The position numbers were made by a program, and so were the translations under genes. Below, in pieces: positions 1-4,179 of a DNA stretch of 5,880 nt; positions within the stretch are counted from its first letter, which is position 1; each line of letters begins with the position of its first letter. This stretch comes from JBBIKU01 sp037445245 (GTDB taxonomy: Bacteria > Chloroflexota > Anaerolineae > Anaerolineales > Anaerolineaceae), in NCBI GenBank assembly GCA_037445245.1, contig JBBIKU010000146.1, positions 1 to 5,880 on the forward strand, given 5' to 3'. The notes under the pieces were generated by a model. That model did no database searches, was not told the DNA's origin, and saw only the letters and a program-made list of their open reading frames with translations.

Positions 1-56
1 TCCGCGAAGGCGGTCTCACCGTCGGCGCTGGCGTGATTACCAAGATCCTGGAGTAA
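1..56 (+). CDS. tuf: Elongation factor Tu, C-terminal end (partial)
   Basis: Only the last 17 codons and the TAA stop (54-56) are in the window; the first complete codon is at 3-5. The peptide REGGLTVGAGVITKILE is the typical end of domain 3 of EF-Tu, the GTPase that delivers aminoacyl-tRNA to the ribosome. The gene starts upstream of the window. Its position directly before rpmG and tRNA-Trp is the usual layout in several phyla. The identification rests on this short but very characteristic tail (GRTVGAGVV-K type motif), so it is firm even though nothing can be said about the rest of the protein. Confidence 0.93.
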   Translation, partial: REGGLTVGAGVITKILE

Positions 57-94
57 AGGAGTACAGCCGCCAGCGGTTGTAGAAGTGATACAAG
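55..94 (+). promoter_or_regulatory. tuf-rpmG spacer: strong SD followed by a hairpin
   Basis: A strong Shine-Dalgarno, AAAGGAG (55-61), overlaps the tuf stop, but no start codon lies at normal distance from it. Immediately after it, 62-69 pairs with 74-81 (8 bp, one G-U, loop CCAG). Folding this hairpin would bring the SD to about 13 nt from the rpmG ATG at 95. The only SD-like sequence close to that ATG is the weak GAAGTGA (82-88). I infer that the folded spacer may present the distal SD to rpmG, but this is untested. Confidence 0.4.
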
Positions 95-265
95 ATGGCT
101 TCTAAAAAGAAAGACATCCGACCTGTGATCAACATGGCTTGCACGGAATGCAAAGAACGCAATTACACCACCGAGAAGAACCGCCGCAATGATCCGGGAC
201 GAATGGAATTGAAGAAATTTTGCCCGCGCTGCCGTACGCACACACTGCATCGCGAGACGAAATAA
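95..265 (+). CDS. rpmG: 50S ribosomal protein L33
   Basis: This 56-residue protein is a component of the large ribosomal subunit near the E site. It starts MASKKKDIRPVINMACTECK and has two Cys pairs, C16-x2-C19 and C43-x2-C46. It is therefore the zinc-binding (C+) form of L33, in which a small zinc ribbon is held by four cysteines. Length and the basic RNYTTEKNRRN stretch fit the family. The ATG at 95 is the only sensible start; its local SD is weak (see the preceding spacer feature). It lies between tuf and tRNA-Trp, as in many bacteria. Nothing is unusual in the protein. The C+ form often coexists with a zinc-free paralog used under zinc limitation, but no paralog is visible here. Confidence 0.95.
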   Translation: MASKKKDIRPVINMACTECKERNYTTEKNRRNDPGRMELKKFCPRCRTHTLHRETK

Positions 266-279
266 CATGGTATCATAGG

Positions 280-308
280 ACTGCGGGGAGCTTCCCCACC
301 CCCGCAGT
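280..308 (+). other. GC-rich hairpin between rpmG and tRNA-Trp
   Basis: Positions 280-288 (ACTGCGGGG) pair with 300-308 over 9 bp. An alternative inner pairing GGGG/CCCC (285-288 with 294-297) is possible. The hairpin is followed by TAAAAC, not by a T-run, so it does not look like an efficient intrinsic terminator. It ends 6 nt before the tRNA, so a role as a processing or mRNA 3'-end stabilising element is an option. Confidence 0.45.
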
Positions 309-314
309 TAAAAC

Positions 315-387
315 AGGCCAGTAGCTCAATTGGTAGAGCACCTGTCTCCAAAACAGGGGGTTGTGGGTTCGAGTCCTGCCTGGCCTG
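315..387 (+). tRNA. trnW: tRNA-Trp (anticodon CCA)
   Basis: A complete 73-nt cloverleaf can be drawn. The acceptor stem is 315-321 with 380-386 (7 perfect pairs), with discriminator G387. The D stem is 324-327/336-339. The anticodon stem is 341-345/353-357, with loop CTCCAAA and anticodon CCA at 348-350. The variable loop is 358-362. The T stem is 363-367/375-379 with loop TTCGAGT. G at the discriminator is the usual tryptophan identity base. The T stem has two adjacent wobble pairs (G-U type), slightly weaker than usual. The 3' CCA is not encoded (genome reads CCT at 388-390) and must be added enzymatically. It sits between rpmG and secE, a widely conserved arrangement. Confidence 0.97.
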
Positions 388-394
388 CCTGGAA

Positions 395-432
395 GCGGTC
401 AACGCCGTCGATTATGGCGGCGTTTTAACCGC
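395..432 (+). other. Interrupted hairpin in the secE leader
   Basis: An outer stem GCGGT (395-399) pairs with ACCGC (428-432). An inner stem AACGCCG (401-407) pairs with CGGCGTT (418-424), around a 10-nt loop. The inner stem is followed by only TTTT in total (423-426), so termination would be weak. The structure starts 7 nt after the tRNA end and finishes 4 nt before the secE SD, so it could mark tRNA 3' processing or modulate secE translation. Confidence 0.45.
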
Positions 433-450
433 AAAGAGAAGGAGTTGCGC

Positions 451-657
451 GTGACAGAGCGAAAGGAAAAAAAGTCTAACGCCATTCGGCGCTGGTGGCG
501 CGAAACACTCGGCGAGATGCGCAAGGTCACCTGGCCCACCCCGAAGGAAGCCCTGCGCCTGACCCGCATCGTGTTGATGGTGATGGCAATCATGAGTGCC
601 ATTCTGGGGATTCTGGATTTTGTATTCTCGCGGTTGATCACAATGATCCTGACCTGA
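451..657 (+). CDS. secE: Preprotein translocase subunit SecE
   Basis: This is the small essential subunit of the SecYEG protein-conducting channel in the cytoplasmic membrane, which clamps SecY. The protein has 68 residues, as expected for the short single-helix bacterial form. A basic N-terminus (residues 1-16) leads into the amphipathic helix with the family signature GEMRKVTWPTPKEA (21-34). One hydrophobic transmembrane helix follows at about 39-60. I chose the GTG at 451 because AGAAGGAG (437-444) sits 6 nt upstream. The frame stays open back into the tRNA, but a start there would overlap tRNA-Trp and add unrelated residues. nusG follows 43 nt later, the standard secE-nusG pair. Confidence 0.95.
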   Translation: MTERKEKKSNAIRRWWRETLGEMRKVTWPTPKEALRLTRIVLMVMAIMSAILGILDFVFSRLITMILT

Positions 658-700
658 TCGCAGGAAATCAACCGTCATAGCAATTGAGGTACTTTTTTTT

Positions 701-1576
701 ATGAACAGACAGGACGAAAAACGCCAGCCAGAGGAAACAAGCGCCCTCGAACCGGTTGGAAGCAACGAAACAGCGGACGAACGTCCTGACGCGCCGGAAG
801 AGGAAGCCTCTTCCCCAGCCGCTCCCAACGCTGAGGCGGGGGATCAGATGTTAGAAGAAACGGCTCTCGAAGCGCAAAGCCCCGTCCTCGAATCCGAAGG
901 CTCCCCGCTCGGAAGCGAGGAAGAAATCTTCAGCACGGCGAATGAAATGGAAGAAAGTGCAGCGGCGAAGACTGCCACAAACCTGGTCGCCGAGGAAGAA
1001 CTGCCACTCGACCGCCAAGTAAGCGCCAAAGAAACTGAGCCGGTCGAAGGGGACACCCGTGCCTGGTACGTCATCCATTGCTATTCGGGTTACGAAAACA
1101 AAGTGCGGCACAATCTCGAACAGCGCATTGAAACCATGGGCATGAAAGACAAGATCTTCGACGTCGTCATTCCCACCCAGGAAGAGGTCGAGGTGCGTGA
1201 CGGAAAACGCCGGGTGGTAGAGCGCCATGTGTTCCCCGGCTACGTGCTGGTGAATATGATTCTCACCGAAGAGTCGTGGTATGTGGTGCGCAACACACCG
1301 GGTGTCACCGGTTTTGTCGGCATGGGCAACCAACCGACCGCACTGCGCCCCGAGGAGGTCTCACAAATTCTCAAGCGCATGGAAGCTGAGGCGCCGCACA
1401 TCAAGGTTACCTTTAAGGTCGGTGAACGGGTGCGTATCATCGATGGTCCTTTCAATGACTTTCGCGGCACCGTGGCTGAAATCGACATGGATCGCACCAA
1501 AGTGCGCGTCATGGTCAACTTTTTTGGCAGGGAAACCCCCGTGGAGCTTGATTTCCTGCAGGTCGAAAAATCGTGA
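701..1576 (+). CDS. nusG: Transcription termination/antitermination factor NusG, with long acidic N-terminal extension
   Basis: NusG binds the clamp of RNA polymerase through its NGN domain. Its KOW domain contacts Rho or ribosomal protein S10, coupling transcription to termination or translation. Here the NGN domain runs from about 119 (DTRAWYVIHCYSGYENKV) to 228, including VVERHVFPGYVLV and the NTPGVTGFVG motif. The KOW domain is at about 236-291 (FKVGERVRIIDGPFNDFRGTV). The total of 291 residues exceeds the usual ~180 because residues 1-118 are a low-complexity Glu/Ala/Ser tail with about 33 acidic against 8 basic residues, probably disordered. The start at ATG 701 has only a modest SD (GAGGT, 686-690) at 10 nt, separated by an unusual T8 run (693-700). 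Internal Met50 or Met83 have no better SD. Acidic NusG tails are known in Actinobacteria and, as I recall, in Chloroflexota. Confidence 0.94.
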   Translation: MNRQDEKRQPEETSALEPVGSNETADERPDAPEEEASSPAAPNAEAGDQMLEETALEAQSPVLESEGSPLGSEEEIFSTANEMEESAAAKTATNLVAEEELPLDRQVSAKETEPVEGDTRAWYVIHCYSGYENKVRHNLEQRIETMGMKDKIFDVVIPTQEEVEVRDGKRRVVERHVFPGYVLVNMILTEESWYVVRNTPGVTGFVGMGNQPTALRPEEVSQILKRMEAEAPHIKVTFKVGERVRIIDGPFNDFRGTVAEIDMDRTKVRVMVNFFGRETPVELDFLQVEKS

Positions 1577-1580
1577 AACA

Positions 1581-1596
1581 AGCCTGAAATCAGGCT
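1581..1596 (+). other. Small perfect hairpin after nusG
   Basis: AGCCTG (1581-1586) pairs perfectly with CAGGCT (1591-1596) around AAAT. It begins 4 nt after the nusG stop and is followed by ATTG rather than a T-run. It is therefore not a convincing terminator; it could insulate nusG from the L11 leader or stabilise a processed 3' end. Confidence 0.4.
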
Positions 1597-1606
1597 ATTG
1601 AAACCC

Positions 1607-1643
1607 GTGGGAGGGTTGAACACCCGCTAACACCACAAAGGAG
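1607..1643 (+). promoter_or_regulatory. Putative L1-binding operator and SD of rplK (copy 1)
   Basis: The RNA can fold as helix GUGG (1607-1610)/CCAC (1633-1636). It encloses an asymmetric internal loop, GA (1611-1612) opposite GCUAACA (1626-1632), then helix GGGU (1613-1616)/ACCC (1622-1625) with loop UGAAC. The SD AAAGGAG (1637-1643) abuts the lower helix, 7 nt before the GTG start, so binding would block ribosomes. Two helices around an asymmetric loop with GA on the short side is the described architecture of mRNA sites for L1, the known autogenous repressor of L11-L1 operons. The same element recurs before rplA. Assignment to L1 is an inference. Confidence 0.65.
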
Positions 1644-1650
1644 CACAACA

Positions 1651-2076
1651 GTGGCAAAGAAATTAAAAGCAGTCGTACGTTTACAGATTGAAGCCGGAAA
1701 AGCAAACCCGGCGCCCCCGATCGGTCCCGCCCTCGCCGGACACGGCATCAACATCATGGCATTCTGCAAGGAATACAACGCCCGTACATCCAATCGTATG
1801 GGCGAGGTGATCCCGGCAGAGATCACCGTTTACACCGACGGATCATTCACCTTCGTTCTCAAATCGCCCCCGGCGGCAGTGCTGCTCAAAAAGTTAGCCG
1901 GCGTCGAAAAAGGTTCCGACCAACCCAACCGCAACAAGGTTGGCAAGGTAACCCGCGCCCAGGTGCGTGAAGTCGCCGAGATCAAGATGAAGGATCTGAA
2001 CGCCGTCGACATCGAAGGTGCCATGCGTCAGATCGAAGGGACCGCCCGCAACATGGGGCTGGAGATCGTTGATTAA
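1651..2076 (+). CDS. rplK: 50S ribosomal protein L11
   Basis: L11 is part of the GTPase-associated centre of the large subunit, where it binds the 23S rRNA thiostrepton loop and the base of the L10/L12 stalk. The 141-residue length is standard. The N-terminal domain (about 1-70) shows LQIEAGKANPAPPIGPALAGHGINI with the proline-rich hinge, and the motif KSPPAAVLLKK at 72-82. The C-terminal RNA-binding domain holds KVGKVTRAQVREVAEIKMKDLNA and a terminal EGTARNMGLEI. The GTG at 1651 is chosen because MAKK follows and AAAGGAG (1637-1643) is 7 nt upstream. It is co-transcribed with rplA (56-nt gap). Nothing in the protein is odd; the interest lies in the flanking leaders. Confidence 0.97.
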   Translation: MAKKLKAVVRLQIEAGKANPAPPIGPALAGHGINIMAFCKEYNARTSNRMGEVIPAEITVYTDGSFTFVLKSPPAAVLLKKLAGVEKGSDQPNRNKVGKVTRAQVREVAEIKMKDLNAVDIEGAMRQIEGTARNMGLEIVD

Positions 2077-2082
2077 CCACCC

Positions 2083-2127
2083 GTGGGAGGGTTTGGATAT
2101 TACAAACCCGCCATCACCACAAAGGAG
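2083..2127 (+). promoter_or_regulatory. Putative L1-binding operator and SD of rplA (copy 2)
   Basis: This repeats the architecture of 1607-1643. Helix GUGG (2083-2086)/CCAC (2117-2120) encloses GA (2087-2088) opposite GCCAUCA (2110-2116), then an upper helix GGGUUUG (2089-2095)/CAAACCC (2103-2109) of 7 perfect pairs. The two copies share 15 identical bases at the 5' side (2079-2093 = 1603-1617) and 13 at the 3' side including the SD (2115-2127 = 1631-1643). Their hairpin interiors differ in length and sequence yet both pair, which indicates that structure is conserved. SD AAAGGAG lies 5 nt before the rplA ATG. Confidence 0.65.
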
Positions 2128-2132
2128 TAAGA

Positions 2133-2852
2133 ATGCCTAAACACGGAAAGAACTACAGAGCCGCCAGCGAGAAGGTAGATCACAATCAATATTACCCCGT
2201 CAAAGAAGCCATCCAACTTATCAAAGAAACCTGCTTCACCACGTTCGACTCCACCATCGAAGTGCACATGCGGATGGGGCTTGACCCGCGCCAGGCTGAC
2301 CAGCAGGTGCGGGATGTGGTCATTCTGCCGCACGGTTTGGGCAAGACCGTGCGCGTACTGGTTTTCGCCCAAGGTGAAGGGGTCGCCTTTGCTGAACAGG
2401 GCAGCGCTGATTTTATAGCCGACAGCGACGAGTGGATCGCAAAGATCCAGGGCGGCTTTACCAACTTCGATGTCGCCATTTCCACGCCGGATATGATGAG
2501 CAAAGCCGGCAGGTTGGGTAAAGTGCTCGGCCCGCGCGGCTTGATGCCCAACCCCAAAGCCGGCACAGTCGTCAACCCCGAGGACCTGCCGCGCGCCATC
2601 CAGGAAGCAAAAGCCGGTCGCGTCGAATTTCGGCTGGATAAAACCGCCAACCTGCATGTTCCAATTGGCAAAGCCTCCTTCGAGACAGAAAAGTTGTACG
2701 AAAATCTGACTGCCCTGATGGATGCGGTCAAGAAAGCCCGCCCGGCAGCCGCCAAAGGCTCCTACATCCGTCGCATCACCCTATCCTCGACGATGGGACC
2801 GGGCATCAAGCTGGATCTCAACTCTGCCATGAACATGGCACTAAAAGACTGA
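2133..2852 (+). CDS. rplA: 50S ribosomal protein L1
   Basis: L1 forms the mobile L1 stalk that handles deacylated tRNA at the E site. In many bacteria it also represses its own operon by binding mRNA. The protein has 239 residues, the normal length. Family marks include MPKHGKNYRAA, the DPRQADQQVRDVVILPHGLGKT block (about 51-72), the domain II signature DMMSKAGRLGKVLGPRGLMPNPK (about 119-141) and the closing TLSSTMGPGIKLD. It starts at ATG 2133, 5 nt after AAAGGAG. It follows rplK with 56 nt between them, occupied mostly by the putative L1 operator. After it, 241 nt of leader RNA precede rplJ. Nothing is missing from the conserved RNA-binding surfaces that I can see. Confidence 0.97.
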   Translation: MPKHGKNYRAASEKVDHNQYYPVKEAIQLIKETCFTTFDSTIEVHMRMGLDPRQADQQVRDVVILPHGLGKTVRVLVFAQGEGVAFAEQGSADFIADSDEWIAKIQGGFTNFDVAISTPDMMSKAGRLGKVLGPRGLMPNPKAGTVVNPEDLPRAIQEAKAGRVEFRLDKTANLHVPIGKASFETEKLYENLTALMDAVKKARPAAAKGSYIRRITLSSTMGPGIKLDLNSAMNMALKD

Positions 2853-3093
2853 TCGTAGTATACTTGTGCACAATTGGGGAAGCGCACCCGTAGCCAAGCG
2901 GCTGAATTGCGCCGGAAGTGCAACAATCGAATATTGCTTCACCAATGAAAGCCGGTGCCGTCGAGGCTTAAACTCCTGCCCAGGTGAAGACTTGAAACCG
3001 AAATACCAACCCGCACAACGCGGGCGAAAGTCTTTGTCTGGCAGTTCGCCGGCAAGGACTTTTATTTTTCGAATGAAAGGAGGTGAATCATCG
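2853..3093 (+). ncRNA. L10 leader RNA (autoregulatory leader of rplJ-rplL)
   Basis: This 241-nt gap holds no gene but is rich in pairing. Hairpins include TTGCGC/GTGCAA around CGGAA, AAGCC (2949-2953)/GGCTT (2965-2969) and CCCGC (3010-3014)/GCGGG (3020-3024). A long helix, 2980-2993 with 3028-3041 (14 pairs, three of them G-U), closes the last of these. The CTGCC-CAGGTG block near 2976-2986 resembles what I remember of the bacterial L10_leader family, which binds the L10(L12)4 complex. A terminator at 3027-3069 competes with the long helix. A TATACT box at 2859-2864 might be a -10 element for an rplJ promoter, but no good -35 is seen. The open frame across this region, continuous with rplJ from GTG 2866, is not coding. 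Confidence 0.75.
3027..3069 (+). terminator. Intrinsic terminator / attenuator before rplJ
   Basis: The 5' arm at 3027-3042 pairs with 3048-3062 over 15 pairs with one bulged T (3039), leaving loop AGTTC. The tract TTATTTTT (3062-3069) follows directly. It ends just upstream of the rplJ SD, so termination here would switch off rplJ-rplL. Its 5' arm is the same strand that pairs with 2980-2993, giving two mutually exclusive folds. L10(L12)4-controlled attenuation is established for the Bacillus subtilis rplJL leader; the extension to this organism is inference. Confidence 0.8.
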
Positions 3094-3636
3094 TTGGCAT
3101 TTACCAAAAAAGAGAAGAACCAAATGGTGGCGCAGTATACCCAGTGGCTGAATGAAAGCCAGGGGGTTTTCATGCTGGAATTTGACCGCATGAGCGTGAA
3201 AGAGATCGAATCCCTGCGCGCCAAAGTGCGCGAGGTCGGCGGGCAGGCACACGTGGTCAAGAACACACTCATGAAACTTGCCATGCAACAAGCCGGGCTC
3301 GAGGAAGAAGGAGCGCTGCTCGGTACCACGCTGGTCGGCTTTGCCTTCCAGGATGCCCCGGCGCTGGCGAAAGTGTTGAGCGAAGCCACCAAATCGGACA
3401 TGTTTGCCATCAAGCGCGGCTACCTAGAGCGACAAAAGATTTCAATCGATCAAGTCAAAGCCCTGGCAGAACTGCCGTCGCTGCCGGTGATGCAAGCTAC
3501 CCTGTTGGGTGTCATCATGGCGCCCGCCACCAAGCTGGTGCGAACGCTGGTCGAACCGGCGCGCCAGGTGGCTGCCGTCGTCAAGGCGTATTCCGAAAAC
3601 GTCGCTTCGCCGGAAGCGCTGCCCCCCGCGGCATGA
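3094..3636 (+). CDS. rplJ: 50S ribosomal protein L10
   Basis: L10 anchors the L7/L12 dimers to the ribosome, forming the stalk that recruits translation factors. From TTG 3094 it has 180 residues, the normal size, beginning MAFTKKEKNQMVAQ. The N-terminal rRNA-binding domain includes GVFMLEFDRMSVKEIESLR and VVKNTLMKLA. The C-terminal helix that binds L12 dimers is about 148-170 (ATKLVRTLVEPARQVAAVVKAY), followed by a short Pro/Ala tail. TTG is chosen because a near-perfect SD, AAAGGAGGTGA (3076-3086), lies 7 nt upstream and the product then begins as L10 usually does. The in-frame ATG at 3073 overlaps that SD and GTG 2866 reads through the leader, so both are unlikely. It is translated from the attenuated leader upstream and is followed by rplL. 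Confidence 0.95.
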   Translation: MAFTKKEKNQMVAQYTQWLNESQGVFMLEFDRMSVKEIESLRAKVREVGGQAHVVKNTLMKLAMQQAGLEEEGALLGTTLVGFAFQDAPALAKVLSEATKSDMFAIKRGYLERQKISIDQVKALAELPSLPVMQATLLGVIMAPATKLVRTLVEPARQVAAVVKAYSENVASPEALPPAA

Positions 3637-3685
3637 TTGCCTCCAAGCAGCGTGAAAGGCAGATTGAATGAATCATATTTTATGT

Positions 3686-3709
3686 ATCCGCAAATCCGGA
3701 TCATGATCC
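3686..3709 (+). other. Palindromic element between rplJ and rplL
   Basis: GGATCATGATCC (3698-3709) is a perfect 12-bp palindrome. It overlaps a second inverted repeat, ATCCG (3686-3690)/CGGAT (3697-3701). It lies 4 nt before the rplL SD AAGGAG (3714-3719). The 91-nt rplJ-rplL gap is AT-rich around 3671-3685. The element may shape rplL translation, since L12 is needed in several copies per L10, or may be an mRNA processing point; neither is shown. Confidence 0.4.
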
Positions 3710-3727
3710 AAAAAAGGAGTGTTTGAA

Positions 3728-4111
3728 ATGGCAGATTTAGAAAAATTGATGGAAGAACTGAGCAGCCTGACCGTGCTGGAAGCGGCAGAGCTGGTGAAAC
3801 AACTGGAAGAAAAATGGGGCGTCTCGGCGGCTGCACCGGTTGCGGTTATGGCAGCCGCGCCGGCGGGCGGCGCGGTTGCCGCTGAAGCTGCCGAAGAGCA
3901 AACCGAGTTCGACGTTGTGCTCAAGGATGCCGGTCCTAAGAAAATCGAAACCATCAAGGTCATCCGCCAGTTGACCAACCTGGGGCTGGTCGAAGCCAAA
4001 AACATGGCAGAAACCCCCGACAGCAAAGTGCTCTCAGCCGTTGGCAAGGATGCAGCCGCCGACGCCAAGGCGAAGCTCGAAGCCGCCGGTGCCACCGTCC
4101 AGATCGTCTAG
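3728..4111 (+). CDS. rplL: 50S ribosomal protein L7/L12
   Basis: L7/L12 is the multicopy stalk protein that recruits and stimulates translational GTPases. It has 127 residues. The N-terminal dimerisation and L10-binding helix pair is at 1-32 (MADLEKLMEELSSLTVLEAA). An Ala/Pro/Gly-rich flexible hinge is at about 33-58. The C-terminal domain begins TEFDVVLKDAGPKKIETIKVIRQLTNLGLVEAK, which carries the conserved factor-binding helix. After this the usual GAPKPVKEGV-type segment is replaced by ETPDSKVLSAVGKD without a length change. ATG 3728 has SD AAGGAG (3714-3719) 8 nt upstream; the in-frame GTG at 3719 overlaps the SD and is rejected. A terminator follows 26 nt later, so rpoB is not immediately downstream as it is in many bacteria. 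Confidence 0.96.
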   Translation: MADLEKLMEELSSLTVLEAAELVKQLEEKWGVSAAAPVAVMAAAPAGGAVAAEAAEEQTEFDVVLKDAGPKKIETIKVIRQLTNLGLVEAKNMAETPDSKVLSAVGKDAAADAKAKLEAAGATVQIV

Positions 4112-4137
4112 GCACAATCCATCTAAAAAGTTTGATG

Positions 4138-4175
4138 AAAAACGCCCCGCTCTAACCGCAGGGCGTTTTTTGTTT
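4138..4175 (+). terminator. Bidirectional intrinsic terminator between rplL and lexA
   Basis: AAAAACGCCC (4138-4147) pairs with GGGCGTTTTT (4161-4170), with extra inner pairs GC (4149-4150)/GC (4158-4159). The tract TTTTTTGTTT (4166-4175) follows on the + strand. Read on the - strand, the stem is followed by its own run of five T residues. It lies 26 nt after the rplL stop and 4 nt beyond the lexA stop, so it can end both convergent transcripts. Confidence 0.92.
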
Positions 4176-4179
4176 GGCT

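Noticed and set aside
271..276. TATCAT as a -10 for tRNA-Trp.
   Set aside because: No matching -35 lies upstream inside the end of rpmG.
280..308. Hairpin after rpmG as a transcription terminator.
   Set aside because: There is no T-run after the stem; it is kept only as an unassigned hairpin.
361..450. Longer SecE start near 361.
   Set aside because: It would overlap tRNA-Trp and lacks an SD; GTG 451 has AGAAGGAG at ideal spacing and gives a normal SecE.
2192..2755. Long - strand frame opposite rplA (187 codons).
   Set aside because: It is a codon-bias shadow of a clear ribosomal protein gene.
2859..2864. TATACT as the -10 of a dedicated rplJ promoter.
   Set aside because: No convincing -35 at 16-18 bp (only ATGGCA/TGGCAC-like bases), so it is mentioned only within the leader entry.
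2866..3093. Open frame from GTG 2866 continuous with rplJ, implying a 76-residue L10 extension.
   Set aside because: It reads through the structured leader and terminator; the product has no L10 character before MAFTKKEK, and a near-perfect SD lies 7 nt before TTG 3094.
3719..3727. rplL start at GTG 3719.
   Set aside because: The codon overlaps the SD itself; ATG 3728 gives the standard MADLEKL start.
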